Of a stretch of 64,000 bases of DNA, positions 43,612 to 52,851 are shown piece by piece. The notes beneath the pieces are model-generated. The model was not told the origin of the DNA. It saw nothing but the letters and a program-made list of their open reading frames with translations, and ran no database searches. The first letter of the stretch is position 1, and each line of letters begins with the position of its first letter. The stretch is from NCBI GenBank assembly GCA_025060615.1, contig JANXBS010000003.1:172441-236440 (forward strand), given 5' to 3'. Origin of the DNA: Anaerolineae bacterium. Lineage in GTDB: Bacteria > Chloroflexota > Anaerolineae > DUEN01. The position numbers and the translations under genes were made by a program.

Positions 43612-44607
43612 CTAGCGGCTCAGCCGAACGGGCATCCCTGTCTTCATGCTGTTGGATGCCTCTACGGACAATCGCAGCGTCTCCACGCCATCGGCATAAC
43701 TAGACAGGATCAAGTCCTGCTGATGCTCGGCGACGGCGCGAATGAAGGCGCGATCCTCGATCTCGAAGATGTTCGGCTCCCCCTCAATGTGCTCTACCTT
43801 GCCTGTGCCTTTTTTGCCCGTATAGATGTCTACGCTCATATCCCACCCGTTGAAGTGGGCGACGAACTTGTTGGTGTATACCGAGAGATGAATGCCTCCG
43901 CCGTCGGTGGTAAGGACGCAGCAGCTCATAATGTTGCCAATCGCGCCATTTTTAAACCACAGGTTGACGCTGGAAGCGTCCTCGATAGTATACCCCTCGG
44001 CCTTTATCGCCCCTTTAGAGAAACTGGCGTAAAGGGTGTCTACCTCGCCGAAAAGGTAGCGGGCGATGTCGAAGGTGTGGGTGGTCTGTTCCAAATGCTG
44101 TCCGCCGCTCATCTCCTTGTTGATCCACCAGGGTACGAAATAGGCGCTGCCGAACCAGCCCCCAGTCAGCAGCGTGGGCTGCTCCACCTCGGCCAGCAGC
44201 TCCCGCACTCGTTGCACGCTCCGGCGGTAGCGCGTCATATAGGCGGCACAACTGATCAATCCCTTGCGGGCGATTGCGTCGCGGATCGCCTCCGCCTCGG
44301 CCAAATGCAAATGGACAGGCTTCTCCACGAAGAGGGCGCAACCGGCCTCGATGACGTCCCACTCCGGCCCGTGCGCGTACGGAGGTAGCATTATGAACAC
44401 AGCGTCCAGCTTCTCTCGGGCGAGCATTTCCCGGTGATCCTGATAACACGCGACGCCGTTTAACCCCACCTCGGCCAACGCTTCCTCAGCTTTGCCGGGG
44501 ACCACATCGCACACAGCGACCACCTTAGCCTCCTCGATGGCCTTGAGCGCCTTTAGGTGGGTTCGCCCGATCACACCAGCTCCGATCATGCCTACATGGA
44601 TGGTCAT
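43612..44607 (-). CDS. Gfo/Idh/MocA family oxidoreductase
   Basis: NAD(P)-dependent sugar dehydrogenase. Rossmann start VGMIGAGVIGRTHLKAL, the sugar-binding EKPVHLHLAEAEAI (with the conserved Lys-Pro), and GGQHLEQTTHTFDIARYLFGEVD in the C-terminal domain, with the conserved His. 331 aa with the ATG at 44607, supported by AGGAG. Likely acts on a sugar or inositol in the cluster; substrate unknown. Confidence 0.9.
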   Translation of the reverse strand: MTIHVGMIGAGVIGRTHLKALKAIEEAKVVAVCDVVPGKAEEALAEVGLNGVACYQDHREMLAREKLDAVFIMLPPYAHGPEWDVIEAGCALFVEKPVHLHLAEAEAIRDAIARKGLISCAAYMTRYRRSVQRVRELLAEVEQPTLLTGGWFGSAYFVPWWINKEMSGGQHLEQTTHTFDIARYLFGEVDTLYASFSKGAIKAEGYTIEDASSVNLWFKNGAIGNIMSCCVLTTDGGGIHLSVYTNKFVAHFNGWDMSVDIYTGKKGTGKVEHIEGEPNIFEIEDRAFIRAVAEHQQDLILSSYADGVETLRLSVEASNSMKTGMPVRLSR

Positions 44608-44936
44608 ACGGTTTTCTCCTATGGCGGTGTACAGATGATTTGTCATGCAAAGGTCCTCTTGCGAAGTTGGGGGCACCGAGAGGCGAATATCCCTCCGGAA
44701 AGCCCTTGCATCAGGCCCTTAGCTTACCCCCTCTCGGCTTTCACCCTTGCTTCTAACGCTAAGCCAGGCAGGTGAAAAAGCTGGAAAAGAGTTTTACAGA
44801 ATTTACAGAAGGCCTTCCCTCCGCACCTCCCCTATCAGCATCAGCCAGAGGCGTTCCGAGAACTCATTGACACGTCGCGCGTGTACCCTCTCATGAGAAG
44901 GGTTTGCCCTATGTAAGACGAGCCTCGCGACCGGCT
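44608..44936. other. intergenic region within the carbohydrate cluster
   Basis: 329 bp. I see no credible gene. A small hairpin (ACCCT with AGGGT around CTCATGAG near 44885-44903) is present without a T run. No strong minus-strand promoter is visible, so downstream genes may depend on readthrough. Confidence 0.45.
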
Positions 44937-46151
44937 TTATCGTTGAGGAGCTTCAGGGTTAGGTCCGAAATGCTTGAGCATGACGATCGGGTCGGTCTTG
45001 CTGGGGTTATGGATCGTCACCCCCTCACGAGCAGCCGTATACGAGATGAAGTACTCGTCATGGGTCAACTGCCCGAAGCGGATAAGCGTCGGCGTCTCAA
45101 TCGGCCACACGCCCATGGTGCCGTGCCCTTGCAACATGATCATGCCGTACGGCCCTGCATCGCGGATAGTAACGGTACGTCTGGGCAACACTGTCAACTC
45201 CTTGGCCGCGAAGTATTCGTTTCCATAAGTGACCCACTTCTCGATGTATCCCTCGCCCTTCATCTCCTCGATGGGCTTCACAGGCACCGGTGGCCGGAAA
45301 TATTTCTCCTTGAAACTCGGATCGGTGTTCGCCTCCCAGTCAATCAGGGAGACCAAAAAGTCCAGATCGTGATGTTTATCCTCGGGGACATTTTTGACCA
45401 AGAGCGACCAGTCAATGGGCACTTCGCTCACCAACGACTGGAACATAGCGAAGATATCGCTGGCCCATTGCGGCTCATAGGTGCAGAGGCTGCCTGGCGC
45501 ATGCAACACGCCCGCCGGAACGTACCATCCGGTTCCCGGCTGCAGGCGATAAGCCTTGGACAGGTCTGTGATGTGGTTATCCCCCTGGTTCCAGATCTCC
45601 AAGCAATGGCGCACCTGCTCCCGAGTGGTCCCCGGCTCCAGCCCGAAGAAGGTGTACGGGAAATCGCCCCCGTAGTTGTTCAACTGTAGAGGAAAGTAAT
45701 ATGCTTCGGGCTTATGCTCCATGCCGACCAGCGCCGCATGTTCCTGCCTTTGGTGCAGGTGGTGCGGTAGTGGGCCTTTGTTGTCGAAGAATTTGGAGTA
45801 GACGGGCCATCGGTGGTATCGGTTCCACAACTCCTCGCCCAGCAACTTGGGGCCCAGCTCCTCCACCACGTCCTTTAGCAGGACCTTTTGGGGCTTGTCC
45901 TCGTCGCCATAGATTACATAGCTCAGCCCCTCATCTGGCGTGGTCAGAGGGCCATTGTCGGCCTTGGTGGTCGAGGCGAGCCAACGCTCATCGATCCCTC
46001 CCCGATGAGCGCCGAACGCGTAGAGGTCGTCCGGGTGCAACTTAATACGCTTCCCGGGGATGCAGAAAGCCCGAGGCACCCATGTGGGCGCTAGCCTCAG
46101 GATGCCCTCACCTTGCTCGAATGCCTGATGAATCACTGCTGTCTCCTTCAT
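44937..46151 (-). CDS. phosphomannose isomerase-like cupin protein
   Basis: Large cupin related to type I phosphomannose isomerases. The metal motif GPLPHHLHQRQEHAALVG is near residue 115, and GWYVPAGVLHAPGSLCTYEPQW the second metal region. A C-terminal cupin half contains GMIMLQGHGTMGVW. 404 aa. ATG at 46151 follows GGAGGAAAGG; 30 codons upstream are open but overlap the preceding gene. Probably an aldose-ketose isomerase for a free or phosphorylated sugar; the substrate cannot be stated. It overlaps nothing and lies 55 nt after the epimerase gene. Confidence 0.78.
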   Translation of the reverse strand: MKETAVIHQAFEQGEGILRLAPTWVPRAFCIPGKRIKLHPDDLYAFGAHRGGIDERWLASTTKADNGPLTTPDEGLSYVIYGDEDKPQKVLLKDVVEELGPKLLGEELWNRYHRWPVYSKFFDNKGPLPHHLHQRQEHAALVGMEHKPEAYYFPLQLNNYGGDFPYTFFGLEPGTTREQVRHCLEIWNQGDNHITDLSKAYRLQPGTGWYVPAGVLHAPGSLCTYEPQWASDIFAMFQSLVSEVPIDWSLLVKNVPEDKHHDLDFLVSLIDWEANTDPSFKEKYFRPPVPVKPIEEMKGEGYIEKWVTYGNEYFAAKELTVLPRRTVTIRDAGPYGMIMLQGHGTMGVWPIETPTLIRFGQLTHDEYFISYTAAREGVTIHNPSKTDPIVMLKHFGPNPEAPQR

Positions 46152-46206
46152 CGCTTTACCTTTCCTCCTTTGCACTTCCGAGTTAAGCCGCCCTCGTGCG
46201 AAACGG

Positions 46207-47079
46207 CTATACATACATCCGAACGATCCGCTGCATTTCACGCAGGTGGTTTAGCCCGAAGCGCAGCTCCGCGTCGAGCTTTTCAGATGGGATGTTGCCG
46301 CTGAGGACGTCATAGGGCGATGCCCCCTTGGGCAGCGGCTCTAGCGATATGCCGCCCTCGAATTCGATGTCGTGCAGCGCTCGCAGGATCTCCCGCCACG
46401 GCAGAGTGCCCATCCCGGGCGCCTCACGGGTGTTGTCTGCCGCGTGGAGATGCTGAAGCCAGTAATGGCCTGCGCGACGGATCGCGTTGGGAATGCCATC
46501 TCCCTCCTCGATCTGCATGTGGAATGTATCTCCCATCACCCGACATGCTGGGTGATCAATGCGCCGAGCGAGGGCGATGGCCTCGGCGATGCTATTCACC
46601 AAGCAGACCTCATAGCGGTTAATCGGCTCAATGGTGAGCAGGATATCCATCGAGCCGGCATACTCGGCCGCCTTGCGCATAGGCTCGACTGCCGCATCCA
46701 GGTCCGCCTCACGCGAGACGAACGGCCTCGTCCGCCCCACCATGTTGGGAGTGACCAACACGCTGCGGGCGCCTACCTCTTTGGCTAGGTCCACGCACGC
46801 CTTGACGTAATCGAGCGCTTTCTGCCGCTCCTGCGCGTCCGGGTGCGAGAACAGGCGCAGGTCATCCGGGCCTGGGCCTGGGAACATGCCGCAGATAGAG
46901 AGCACTTCCAGGCCGGCATCTTTGATCATGTGGGCGACTTCAGTGGCGTTAAATTCTCTCGGCTCGCCCTTCAGCTCAACGCCATCAAAGCCGATCGCTG
47001 CAGTACGGTGGATTGCTTCGGCCAAGGGGACGCGGCCGAAGATCCACGAGTTGACATAGAACTTAATATCGCGCTGCAT
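46207..47079 (-). CDS. sugar 3-epimerase-like protein (D-tagatose 3-epimerase family)
   Basis: TIM-barrel isomerase with metal ligands suggested by TIEPINRYE, MGDTFHMQIEEGD and ISLEPLPKG, the order Glu-Asp-His-Glu found in ketose 3-epimerases. It starts MQRDIKFYVNSW at an ATG that begins 47 nt after the hairpin at 47103-47136 in reading direction. 290 aa. Ketose 3-epimerases interconvert D-tagatose/D-sorbose, D-fructose/D-psicose or ribulose/xylulose, which would match the neighbouring ribulokinase. The assignment to a specific sugar is an inference. Confidence 0.82.
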   Translation of the reverse strand: MQRDIKFYVNSWIFGRVPLAEAIHRTAAIGFDGVELKGEPREFNATEVAHMIKDAGLEVLSICGMFPGPGPDDLRLFSHPDAQERQKALDYVKACVDLAKEVGARSVLVTPNMVGRTRPFVSREADLDAAVEPMRKAAEYAGSMDILLTIEPINRYEVCLVNSIAEAIALARRIDHPACRVMGDTFHMQIEEGDGIPNAIRRAGHYWLQHLHAADNTREAPGMGTLPWREILRALHDIEFEGGISLEPLPKGASPYDVLSGNIPSEKLDAELRFGLNHLREMQRIVRMYV

Positions 47080-47102
47080 GAGACCCTCTCTCGGAGACTC
47101 GT

Positions 47103-47136
47103 AACGAAGGCGTGGCAAAACTGCCACGCCTTCGTT
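47103..47136 (-). repeat. 15-bp intercistronic hairpin downstream of the sugar-binding protein
   Basis: AACGAAGGCGTGGCA and its exact complement around a four-base loop, between the binding-protein stop and the epimerase start. No T run. A smaller hairpin CCCCC-CAT-GGGGG lies directly after the binding-protein stop at 47214-47226. Likely 3' protection of the binding-protein message. Confidence 0.7.
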
Positions 47137-47226
47137 GATCCTGAGTCAGCCTCCTCTTGTCCTATCTGTGGCCGTAGACGACTTTCGGAACGGCGGACCG
47201 GGGCTTTAGCTTCCCCCATGGGGGGG

Positions 47227-48246
47227 TTACTGGCTGATCTCCGCAATGCGTTCAGCCTCGTTCAGGTTGTCCTTGGTGATGAGCTTGGGCGTGATGAAGA
47301 TGTCGTGCTTCTCCGGCTTGGTTCCCTTACGCAGGAAGTCCACCAGTGTGCGCAGGGCCGTCCGCGATTGCTCGCCAGGGAACTGATCAATCGTACCGTA
47401 GAGTTGGCCATCGCGAACCATGACCAGGGCCTCAGGCAGCGCGTCATAGCCGATGACGATCACCTTGCCGACCAGGTTGCGCGCCTTTAGCGCCTCGATC
47501 GCGCCGAAGGCCATCTCATCGTTAGCCGTGACGATCGCGTCCGGATTGGGCGTGGCCCCTAGACAGCTCTCGGTCACGCTCAGCCCCAGCTCACGGCGGA
47601 AGCGAGCGGTCTGTTGACAGGCTACCTTGATCTCGGGGTGTTTGTCAATGATGTTGTGCAGTCCCTTGGACCGGTCAATCGCCGGCGAGCTGCCTGGCTC
47701 CCCCGTCAGCTCGAAGATGGTCGCCCCGTTTGGGAAGAGCCGGAGTAACGCTTTGCCCTGTTCCTCGCCGCCCAAGACGTTGTCCGCGCCGACATGGGCC
47801 AGCGTGTTTACGTTGTAGACGGTGCGGTCAATGGTGACGACTGGGATGCCGGCGTCCACCACCGCTTGTACGGCAGGAGCCATCCCCTCTGCCGTGATTG
47901 GGCTGATCAGCACACCATCATACTTCTTGGCGATCACGGCCTCCATGTCTGCTGTCTGCTTGGGAACCTGGTTCTGCCCATCCAGGGTGACGATCTCAAT
48001 GTTGCCCAACCTGGCCGCCTCATCCTTCACCTGGGCCTCCATGAAGACGAAGAACGGGAAGGCCATATCCGGCAGCGACAGGGCGATGGTCAACTTTTTC
48101 TCGGCGGGCGCAGCTTCCTCTTTGGCTGGTGTCGGCTGCTCGGGGGCGGGCGCGGCTGGTTGCGGAGTGACCGGCACCGCACAGGCGCTCAGGACCAGAG
48201 CCAACAGGGCTACCAAGTGGAACATTCCAAAGTGTTTGCGCAACAT
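47227..48246 (-). CDS. sugar-binding lipoprotein, RbsB-like (Peripla_BP_4)
   Basis: Binding component of the ribose-type (CUT2) importer. Lipobox LSAC (Cys22), a Pro/Ala/Glu linker of about 25 residues, then LTIALSLPDMAFPFFVFMEAQVKDEA, GVLISPITAEGMAPAVQAVVDAGIPVVTIDR and VTANDEMAFGAIEALK. 339 aa. ATG behind AAGGAGGAAGAGGT. It follows the permease after a 298-nt gap. Ligand: pentose, galactose or another monosaccharide; the operon's araB and GH42 fit arabinose or galactose, but this is inference. Confidence 0.92.
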   Translation of the reverse strand: MLRKHFGMFHLVALLALVLSACAVPVTPQPAAPAPEQPTPAKEEAAPAEKKLTIALSLPDMAFPFFVFMEAQVKDEAARLGNIEIVTLDGQNQVPKQTADMEAVIAKKYDGVLISPITAEGMAPAVQAVVDAGIPVVTIDRTVYNVNTLAHVGADNVLGGEEQGKALLRLFPNGATIFELTGEPGSSPAIDRSKGLHNIIDKHPEIKVACQQTARFRRELGLSVTESCLGATPNPDAIVTANDEMAFGAIEALKARNLVGKVIVIGYDALPEALVMVRDGQLYGTIDQFPGEQSRTALRTLVDFLRKGTKPEKHDIFITPKLITKDNLNEAERIAEISQ

Positions 48247-48544
48247 ACCTCTTCCTCCTTAACTTTGCTTTCTTAGGTTTAGACAAGATAGGGGGATTCC
48301 CCATATATACCGGCCTTTAAGCGTATAAGTGGGACTAGCTCACATGTTCCATGGCCCAAGAGCATACGAGCCTTATCCAAGACGCCTCGAGGAATTTGTA
48401 AGACTCGAATATGTCATAAGGACGGTTACTCCATATATAGAAGGCATTATCTAATTGATCTAATGTAGGACTTCGGCGATGGCCATTGGCCTGACCGACC
48501 ATAGTTAGAGGAGACAGCCTCGCGATCTAATACAAGGCCACCTC
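48247..48544. other. intergenic region between permease and binding-protein genes
   Basis: 298 bp, AT-richer than its surroundings. Two copies of CCATATATA are present (near 48300 and 48431). I see no gene and no confident promoter, but the size and base composition suggest a separate promoter or mRNA-processing region for the binding protein. Confidence 0.4.
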
Positions 48545-49573
48545 TCAGCGGCGACGCTTCACAAGTTGATCAAAGAACACTGCGAGCACGATGATTAGGC
48601 CGATAATGATCTGTTGGTAATACGAGGAGACATTCAGCAACGTCAGCCCGTTGGCCAGCACGCCGATCAGCAGAATGCCCACCACCGTCCCGAAGATACT
48701 TCCCTCACCCCCGAAGAGGCTGGTACCTCCGATAACCACTCCTGCGATCACTGTCAGCTCATATCCTACGCCTGCCACCTGTTCCGCCGAGTTCAGCCGA
48801 GCTGAGAGCAGGAATCCAGATAGCCCTGCGAAAAACCCTGTGATCACGTACACGCTCATGATGATGCGGTCCACGTTCAGCCCGGACAGACGTGCTGCCT
48901 CTTTGTTGCCCCCCACTGCGTAGATATACCGACCGTACTTAGTATAGCGCAGGATAATGTGGGCGATGATCGCGAAGAACAGAAAGATGATCACGGGCAC
49001 CGGCACCGGTCCGATCATCCCCTGTCCCCAAAAGCGATAAGCCTCTCGAAACGCGCTGATGGGCTGGCCATGCGAAAAGACCAGCGCTGCCCCACGAAAG
49101 GCGGATAGCCCCCCTAGCGTCACGATGAAGGGAGGGACTTTCAGCTTGCTGATCGCTAACCCCTGTAACAGGCCGCTCAACAGCCCTACGGCGATGGCAG
49201 ACGCGATGGCAGCGGGCAACCCATAGCCTCCTGCCTCTCCTGCGGCTGCGCCGGTGAGCAGGCCGGTGCTGCCCTTCTCCACTGCCGCTGCGACCAGACC
49301 CGCCAGCGCCAGTACGGAGCCAACAGAGAGATCAATGCCTGCCGTGAGGATCACAAAGGTCATGCCGATAGCCAGCAGGCCATAGATCGAGACCTGACGC
49401 AACACGTTGAAGATGTTGAGCGGGGTTAAAAAGGCCGGCTCCAACACCGCGAAGACGATACATAACACGATCAAGAAGATGAAGGCGCCAAACCGGCTGA
49501 CCACCGTCAGCACATCCACCCTGCCAGCCTGTCGAAGGCCTTTTGCCGCAGGGCGTGAAACCTCTGTCGTCAT
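48545..49573 (-). CDS. sugar ABC transporter permease, RbsC-like
   Basis: Inner-membrane permease of the ribose/galactose family. About nine helices, with the characteristic GMTFVILTAGIDLSVGSVLALAGLVAA, VPPFIVTLGGLSAFRGAALVFSHGQPI and GVVIGGTSLFGGEGSIFGTVVGILLIG. 342 aa from the ATG at 49573 (GAGGTGACGTTAGC upstream). The start overlaps the ATPase stop (ATGA). Confidence 0.94.
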   Translation of the reverse strand: MTTEVSRPAAKGLRQAGRVDVLTVVSRFGAFIFLIVLCIVFAVLEPAFLTPLNIFNVLRQVSIYGLLAIGMTFVILTAGIDLSVGSVLALAGLVAAAVEKGSTGLLTGAAAGEAGGYGLPAAIASAIAVGLLSGLLQGLAISKLKVPPFIVTLGGLSAFRGAALVFSHGQPISAFREAYRFWGQGMIGPVPVPVIIFLFFAIIAHIILRYTKYGRYIYAVGGNKEAARLSGLNVDRIIMSVYVITGFFAGLSGFLLSARLNSAEQVAGVGYELTVIAGVVIGGTSLFGGEGSIFGTVVGILLIGVLANGLTLLNVSSYYQQIIIGLIIVLAVFFDQLVKRRR

Positions 49574-51147
49574 GCTAACGTCACCTCTTCCACCATCTGC
49601 CTGCGCATAGTACAATAACGCATCACCCGTTCCGGTGTCGCCTCATTCCGGTTCAGTACACCGGTCACACGGCCTTCACACATGCAAACTATACGATCGC
49701 TCATCGCAAGCAGCTCGGGGAGCTCTGAGGAGATCATGATGATGCCGATGCCAGCACGAGCCAATTGGTGCATTAGCCCGTAGATCTCTGCCTTGGTCCC
49801 TACATCTATGCCACGGGTCGGCTCGTCCATAATCAGGATCTTGGGCTGTAACAGCATCCACTTGGAGATGACCACTTTCTGCTGATTGCCGCCGCTCAAA
49901 TTGCGGACCCGCTGCTCCAGGCTAGGGGTGCGGATCTGCAAGCGGGTCACGTATTCCCGAACGCGTCGCTCCTCTTCTGGCAGTTTTATGAAGCCAGAGC
50001 GGGTAAAGTGATGGAGGCTGGGCAAGGTGATGTTCTCACGCACGGCCATGCTAAGGATCAGCCCCTGCTCCTTGCGATCCTCCGGCACGAAGCCGATGCC
50101 GTGGCGGATAGCATCTACTGGTGAGCGGATATCCACCCGCTTGCCTTCCACGTAGATCTCGCCAGCATCGCGCGCGTCGGCGCCAAAGATGGCGCGCGCC
50201 AGCTCGGTGCGCCCAGCCCCTACCAGGCCAGCCAGGCCTAGGATCTCCCCCCGCCGCAGTTGAAAGCTGACGTTATCTAGCACAATGGCACTGGGGTCTA
50301 GCTTGCTACCCTTGCGCGTGATCCCGCGCACCTCTAGCACTACGTCCTCCTGATCTTTTACCTGCGATGACGTCTGAACCCTTGCCTGAGCACCGTCCTC
50401 CTTATGAAAGAACTCCTGGAGCGAACGGCCGACCATCATGCGGATCAAGACCTCCTCGCTGGCCTCCGCCGCGTCCAGGGTGCCTACATTCTTGCCGTCT
50501 CGAAGCACGGTGATGCGATCGCAGATCGCCAGCACCTCTTCCAACCGGTGAGAGATGAAAATGATGCTGATACCGTTGCGCCGTAGCTCCCGCATGATGC
50601 CGAAGAGCGTCTGCACCTCGGCATCGCTCAGGGCCGAGGTGGGCTCGTCCATGATGATTACCTGCACTTCCATGGAAAGCGCCTTGGCGATCTCCACCAT
50701 CTGCTGCTCGGCCACGGAGAGATCCCGCACGACGGCCGTAGGTGAAAGGTGCACCCCGAGCCGGTCCAGCAGCTCTCGGGTGCGTCGTTGGAGCTGACGA
50801 CGATCTACAAAAAGAAAGCGCGTGGGCTCTCGGCCGATGAACACGTTCTCCATGACCGTCAAATTCGGCATCAGGTTGAACTCTTGGTAAATGACCGAGA
50901 TGCCAAGCTGCTGCGCGTGGTGAGGATTCTGGATTTGTATCGGCCGGCCGCGCAGATAAAGCCGACCACTGTCCATCGGATAGACGCCGGAGAGGATTTT
51001 CATCAGCGTAGACTTGCCAGCTCCATTCTCACCGATCAGCCCCAGGATCTCCCCGACGCGGACGTCTAAGTTCACGTTGTCCAGCGCCTGGACCCCAGGG
51101 AACGCCTTGCTGATGTTCTCCATGCGCAGCAGCTCGCGACTATCCAT
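49570..51147 (-). CDS. sugar ABC transporter ATPase, RbsA/MglA-like, two-domain
   Basis: Cytoplasmic ATPase with two nucleotide-binding domains. Domain 1: Walker A GENGAGKSTLMK, signature LSVAEQQMVEIAKAL, Walker B VIIMDEPTSALS. Domain 2: GLAGLVGAGRTELARAIFG as usual degenerate Walker A, signature LSGGNQQKVVISKW, Walker B ILIMDEPTRGID. 525 aa with the ATG at 51147 (MDSRELLRMENISKAFPG). The ribosome site is weak; an alternative is the ATG eight codons later. First gene of the leftward carbohydrate cluster, driven by 51200-51228. Confidence 0.94.
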   Translation of the reverse strand: MDSRELLRMENISKAFPGVQALDNVNLDVRVGEILGLIGENGAGKSTLMKILSGVYPMDSGRLYLRGRPIQIQNPHHAQQLGISVIYQEFNLMPNLTVMENVFIGREPTRFLFVDRRQLQRRTRELLDRLGVHLSPTAVVRDLSVAEQQMVEIAKALSMEVQVIIMDEPTSALSDAEVQTLFGIMRELRRNGISIIFISHRLEEVLAICDRITVLRDGKNVGTLDAAEASEEVLIRMMVGRSLQEFFHKEDGAQARVQTSSQVKDQEDVVLEVRGITRKGSKLDPSAIVLDNVSFQLRRGEILGLAGLVGAGRTELARAIFGADARDAGEIYVEGKRVDIRSPVDAIRHGIGFVPEDRKEQGLILSMAVRENITLPSLHHFTRSGFIKLPEEERRVREYVTRLQIRTPSLEQRVRNLSGGNQQKVVISKWMLLQPKILIMDEPTRGIDVGTKAEIYGLMHQLARAGIGIIMISSELPELLAMSDRIVCMCEGRVTGVLNRNEATPERVMRYCTMRRQMVEEVTLA

Positions 51148-51199
51148 GCTGAAGAGAGTCCTCAGGAGATGCTGAACGGGTCTCTGTTGCCTTATCTTG

Positions 51200-51228
51200 A
51201 TAATACCGCGGGCTTTGGCTTCTGTCAA
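51200..51228 (-). promoter_or_regulatory. promoter of the carbohydrate catabolic cluster
   Basis: TTGACA (51228-51223), 17-nt spacer, TATTAT (51205-51200). It lies 53 nt before the ATPase start and is divergent from the mnmA promoter. No operator palindrome is evident. Confidence 0.85.
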
Positions 51229-51383
51229 TACAATATTCGCCTGCAAGGGATGCATACACGATTTGGCGTGAGTCTTCAAAGCGCCCTTCGCCCGTGCTAG
51301 CAGGGAAGCTCGGAGGGAATACCCCTGCAAAACCCTAGCTCTCGGCAACTTAAGTGGAGGCTACGCAGGAAGACGGCGATGCC

Positions 51384-51411
51384 TTGACGCTTTCTTATGG
51401 CATGTTACAAT
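51384..51411 (+). promoter_or_regulatory. promoter of mnmA
   Basis: TTGACG (51384-51389), 16-nt spacer, TACAAT (51406-51411), giving a leader of about 27 nt to the ATG at 51445. Confidence 0.75.
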
Positions 51412-51444
51412 GGATTTAAAAGACTGGATCAGGTGAGCACAGCT

Positions 51445-52554
51445 ATGGCTGAGCGGATCGTGGTAGCAATGAGCGGCGGAGTGGATAGCTCGGTAGCCGC
51501 CGCGCTGTTGGTGGAACAGGGATACCAAGTCGTGGGCGTGATGTTACGCCTGTGGGCTGAGCTGCGTCCGGGGTTGTCTAGCCTCAACCGCTGCTGCTCA
51601 GACGAGGCGGTGGAGGACGCCCGTCGCGTCGCGAGCATGCTAGGCATCCCCTTCTATCTCTTGAACGTCGAACGCCTATTTAAGGAACAGGTGGTGGATC
51701 GCTTCATCGCCGGCTACACGAGCGGCGTGACCCCCAACCCTTGCTTGTACTGCAACCGTTATATCCGGTTCGATCGGCTGCTGAATTATGCGCTCAGCGT
51801 GGGAGCTGTCGCCTTGGCGACGGGGCATTACGCCCGTGTCCGGCCGGCCCCTGACGGCCATGGCTATCAACTGCTGCGGGGCGTAGACCGGGCAAAGGAT
51901 CAATCGTATGTGTTGCATGTCGTCGGCCAGAGGGAATTGGCACACCTACGCTTCCCGATCGGCCACCTGACCAAGCAGGAGGTGCGAGAGCTGGCGCGCC
52001 GATGGGGGCTGCCGATAGCTGAGAAGGCGGAATCGCAAGAGTTATGTTTTATCGCCGATGGCGATTACCGCCGCTTCCTGCAGGACTGGGCACCGGACGC
52101 GGTGCACCCAGGGCCGATCGTGGATCGCGCGGGCAATGTGTTGGGCCAGCATAAGGGGTTGCCCTTTTACACCATCGGGCAGCGAAGTGGCTTGGGCATC
52201 GCTGCCCGCGAGCCGCTATATGTGTTGGCTCTAGACCCCGAGCGCAACGCGGTCGTTGTGGGCACGCGGGACGAGCTGGGAAATGATGAGCTGACGGCCG
52301 CGCGTGTGAACTGGGTGGCAGGCGCACCGCCAGATGGCGAGATCACCGTCACCGCCCGCATCCGATATAAGGGAAGCGAAGTAGAAGCTCGAGTCCGTCC
52401 ATTGCCCGGGGAGCGGGCTCATGTTCACCTTGCTCAACCCCTACGCGACATCACACCAGGGCAGGCGGTGGTCTTTTACGAAGGAGAGGTCTGTCTGGGA
52501 GGTGGCCTTATCGAGCCGCCCAATCGCCCGCTGCCGGCATCGCTGGTGGGATAG
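51445..52554 (+). CDS. mnmA: tRNA-specific 2-thiouridylase
   Basis: Makes 2-thiouridine at U34 of Lys, Glu and Gln tRNAs. PP-loop [12 protein letters not shown] near residue 10; catalytic Cys100 in [12 protein letters not shown] and Cys201 in [24 protein letters not shown] in the central domain. C-terminal beta-barrel with ARIRYKG. 369 aa. The ATG at 51445 gives the family N-terminus [12 protein letters not shown]; a GTG four codons earlier is possible. It acts on the same base as Elp3 (7941), so the genome carries both 2-thio and carboxymethyl-type modification of U34. The next small gene starts two bases after the stop. Confidence 0.96.
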   Translation: MAERIVVAMSGGVDSSVAAALLVEQGYQVVGVMLRLWAELRPGLSSLNRCCSDEAVEDARRVASMLGIPFYLLNVERLFKEQVVDRFIAGYTSGVTPNPCLYCNRYIRFDRLLNYALSVGAVALATGHYARVRPAPDGHGYQLLRGVDRAKDQSYVLHVVGQRELAHLRFPIGHLTKQEVRELARRWGLPIAEKAESQELCFIADGDYRRFLQDWAPDAVHPGPIVDRAGNVLGQHKGLPFYTIGQRSGLGIAAREPLYVLALDPERNAVVVGTRDELGNDELTAARVNWVAGAPPDGEITVTARIRYKGSEVEARVRPLPGERAHVHLAQPLRDITPGQAVVFYEGEVCLGGGLIEPPNRPLPASLVG

Positions 52555-52556
52555 AC

Positions 52557-52817
52557 ATGGCCGTCCTCATCCCGCCGGCATGGGCATTGGGAGCCGTGCT
52601 GTCCAGCCTTTATGCAACCCTTTTTCATCTCTGGCGGGGCGAGTCGATGAGTGATCTTTTGCGTTTCTGGATTGCCGCCTGGATCGGGTTCGCTGCTGGT
52701 CAGCTTACCAGCCAATGGATAGGGTTCACATGGCTGCAAATTGGTTCACTTCACGTGGTTGGCGCTTCGTTAGGCGCCTGGCTGGCCTTGCTGATTGCCC
52801 ACCGGCTTCGGCTGTGA
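52557..52817 (+). CDS. small membrane protein behind mnmA
   Basis: 86 aa, ATG two bases after the mnmA stop, so probably translationally coupled. Hydrophobic segments: about 4-22 (LIPPAWALGAVLSSLYATL), 36-52 and 64-83 (LHVVGASLGAWLALLIAHRL). No recognised family. It may be a member of one of the small proteins of unknown function found with cell-envelope genes. Its last bases contain the promoter for the next gene. Confidence 0.6.
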   Translation: MAVLIPPAWALGAVLSSLYATLFHLWRGESMSDLLRFWIAAWIGFAAGQLTSQWIGFTWLQIGSLHVVGASLGAWLALLIAHRLRL

Positions 52818-52823
52818 TACAAT
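52795..52823 (+). promoter_or_regulatory. promoter inside the end of the preceding gene
   Basis: TTGCCC (52795-52800), 17-nt spacer, TACAAT (52818-52823). It would start transcription near 52830, 22 nt before the next ATG. Confidence 0.65.
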
Positions 52824-52851
52824 CAAGCAGGAGAGGAGGCGGTACACCCCG

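Noticed and set aside
43165-44388. 407-codon plus-strand frame across the Hyi-like and Gfo/Idh/MocA genes
   Set aside because: Shadow of two well-supported genes on the other strand.
44904-45689. 261-codon plus-strand frame inside the PMI-like gene
   Set aside because: Shadow frame without domain or ribosome site.
47227-51147. Calling the transporter strictly ribose-specific (rbsABC)
   Set aside because: The CUT2 family covers ribose, galactose, xylose, arabinose and others; no rbsK or rbsD is present, so I gave no symbols.
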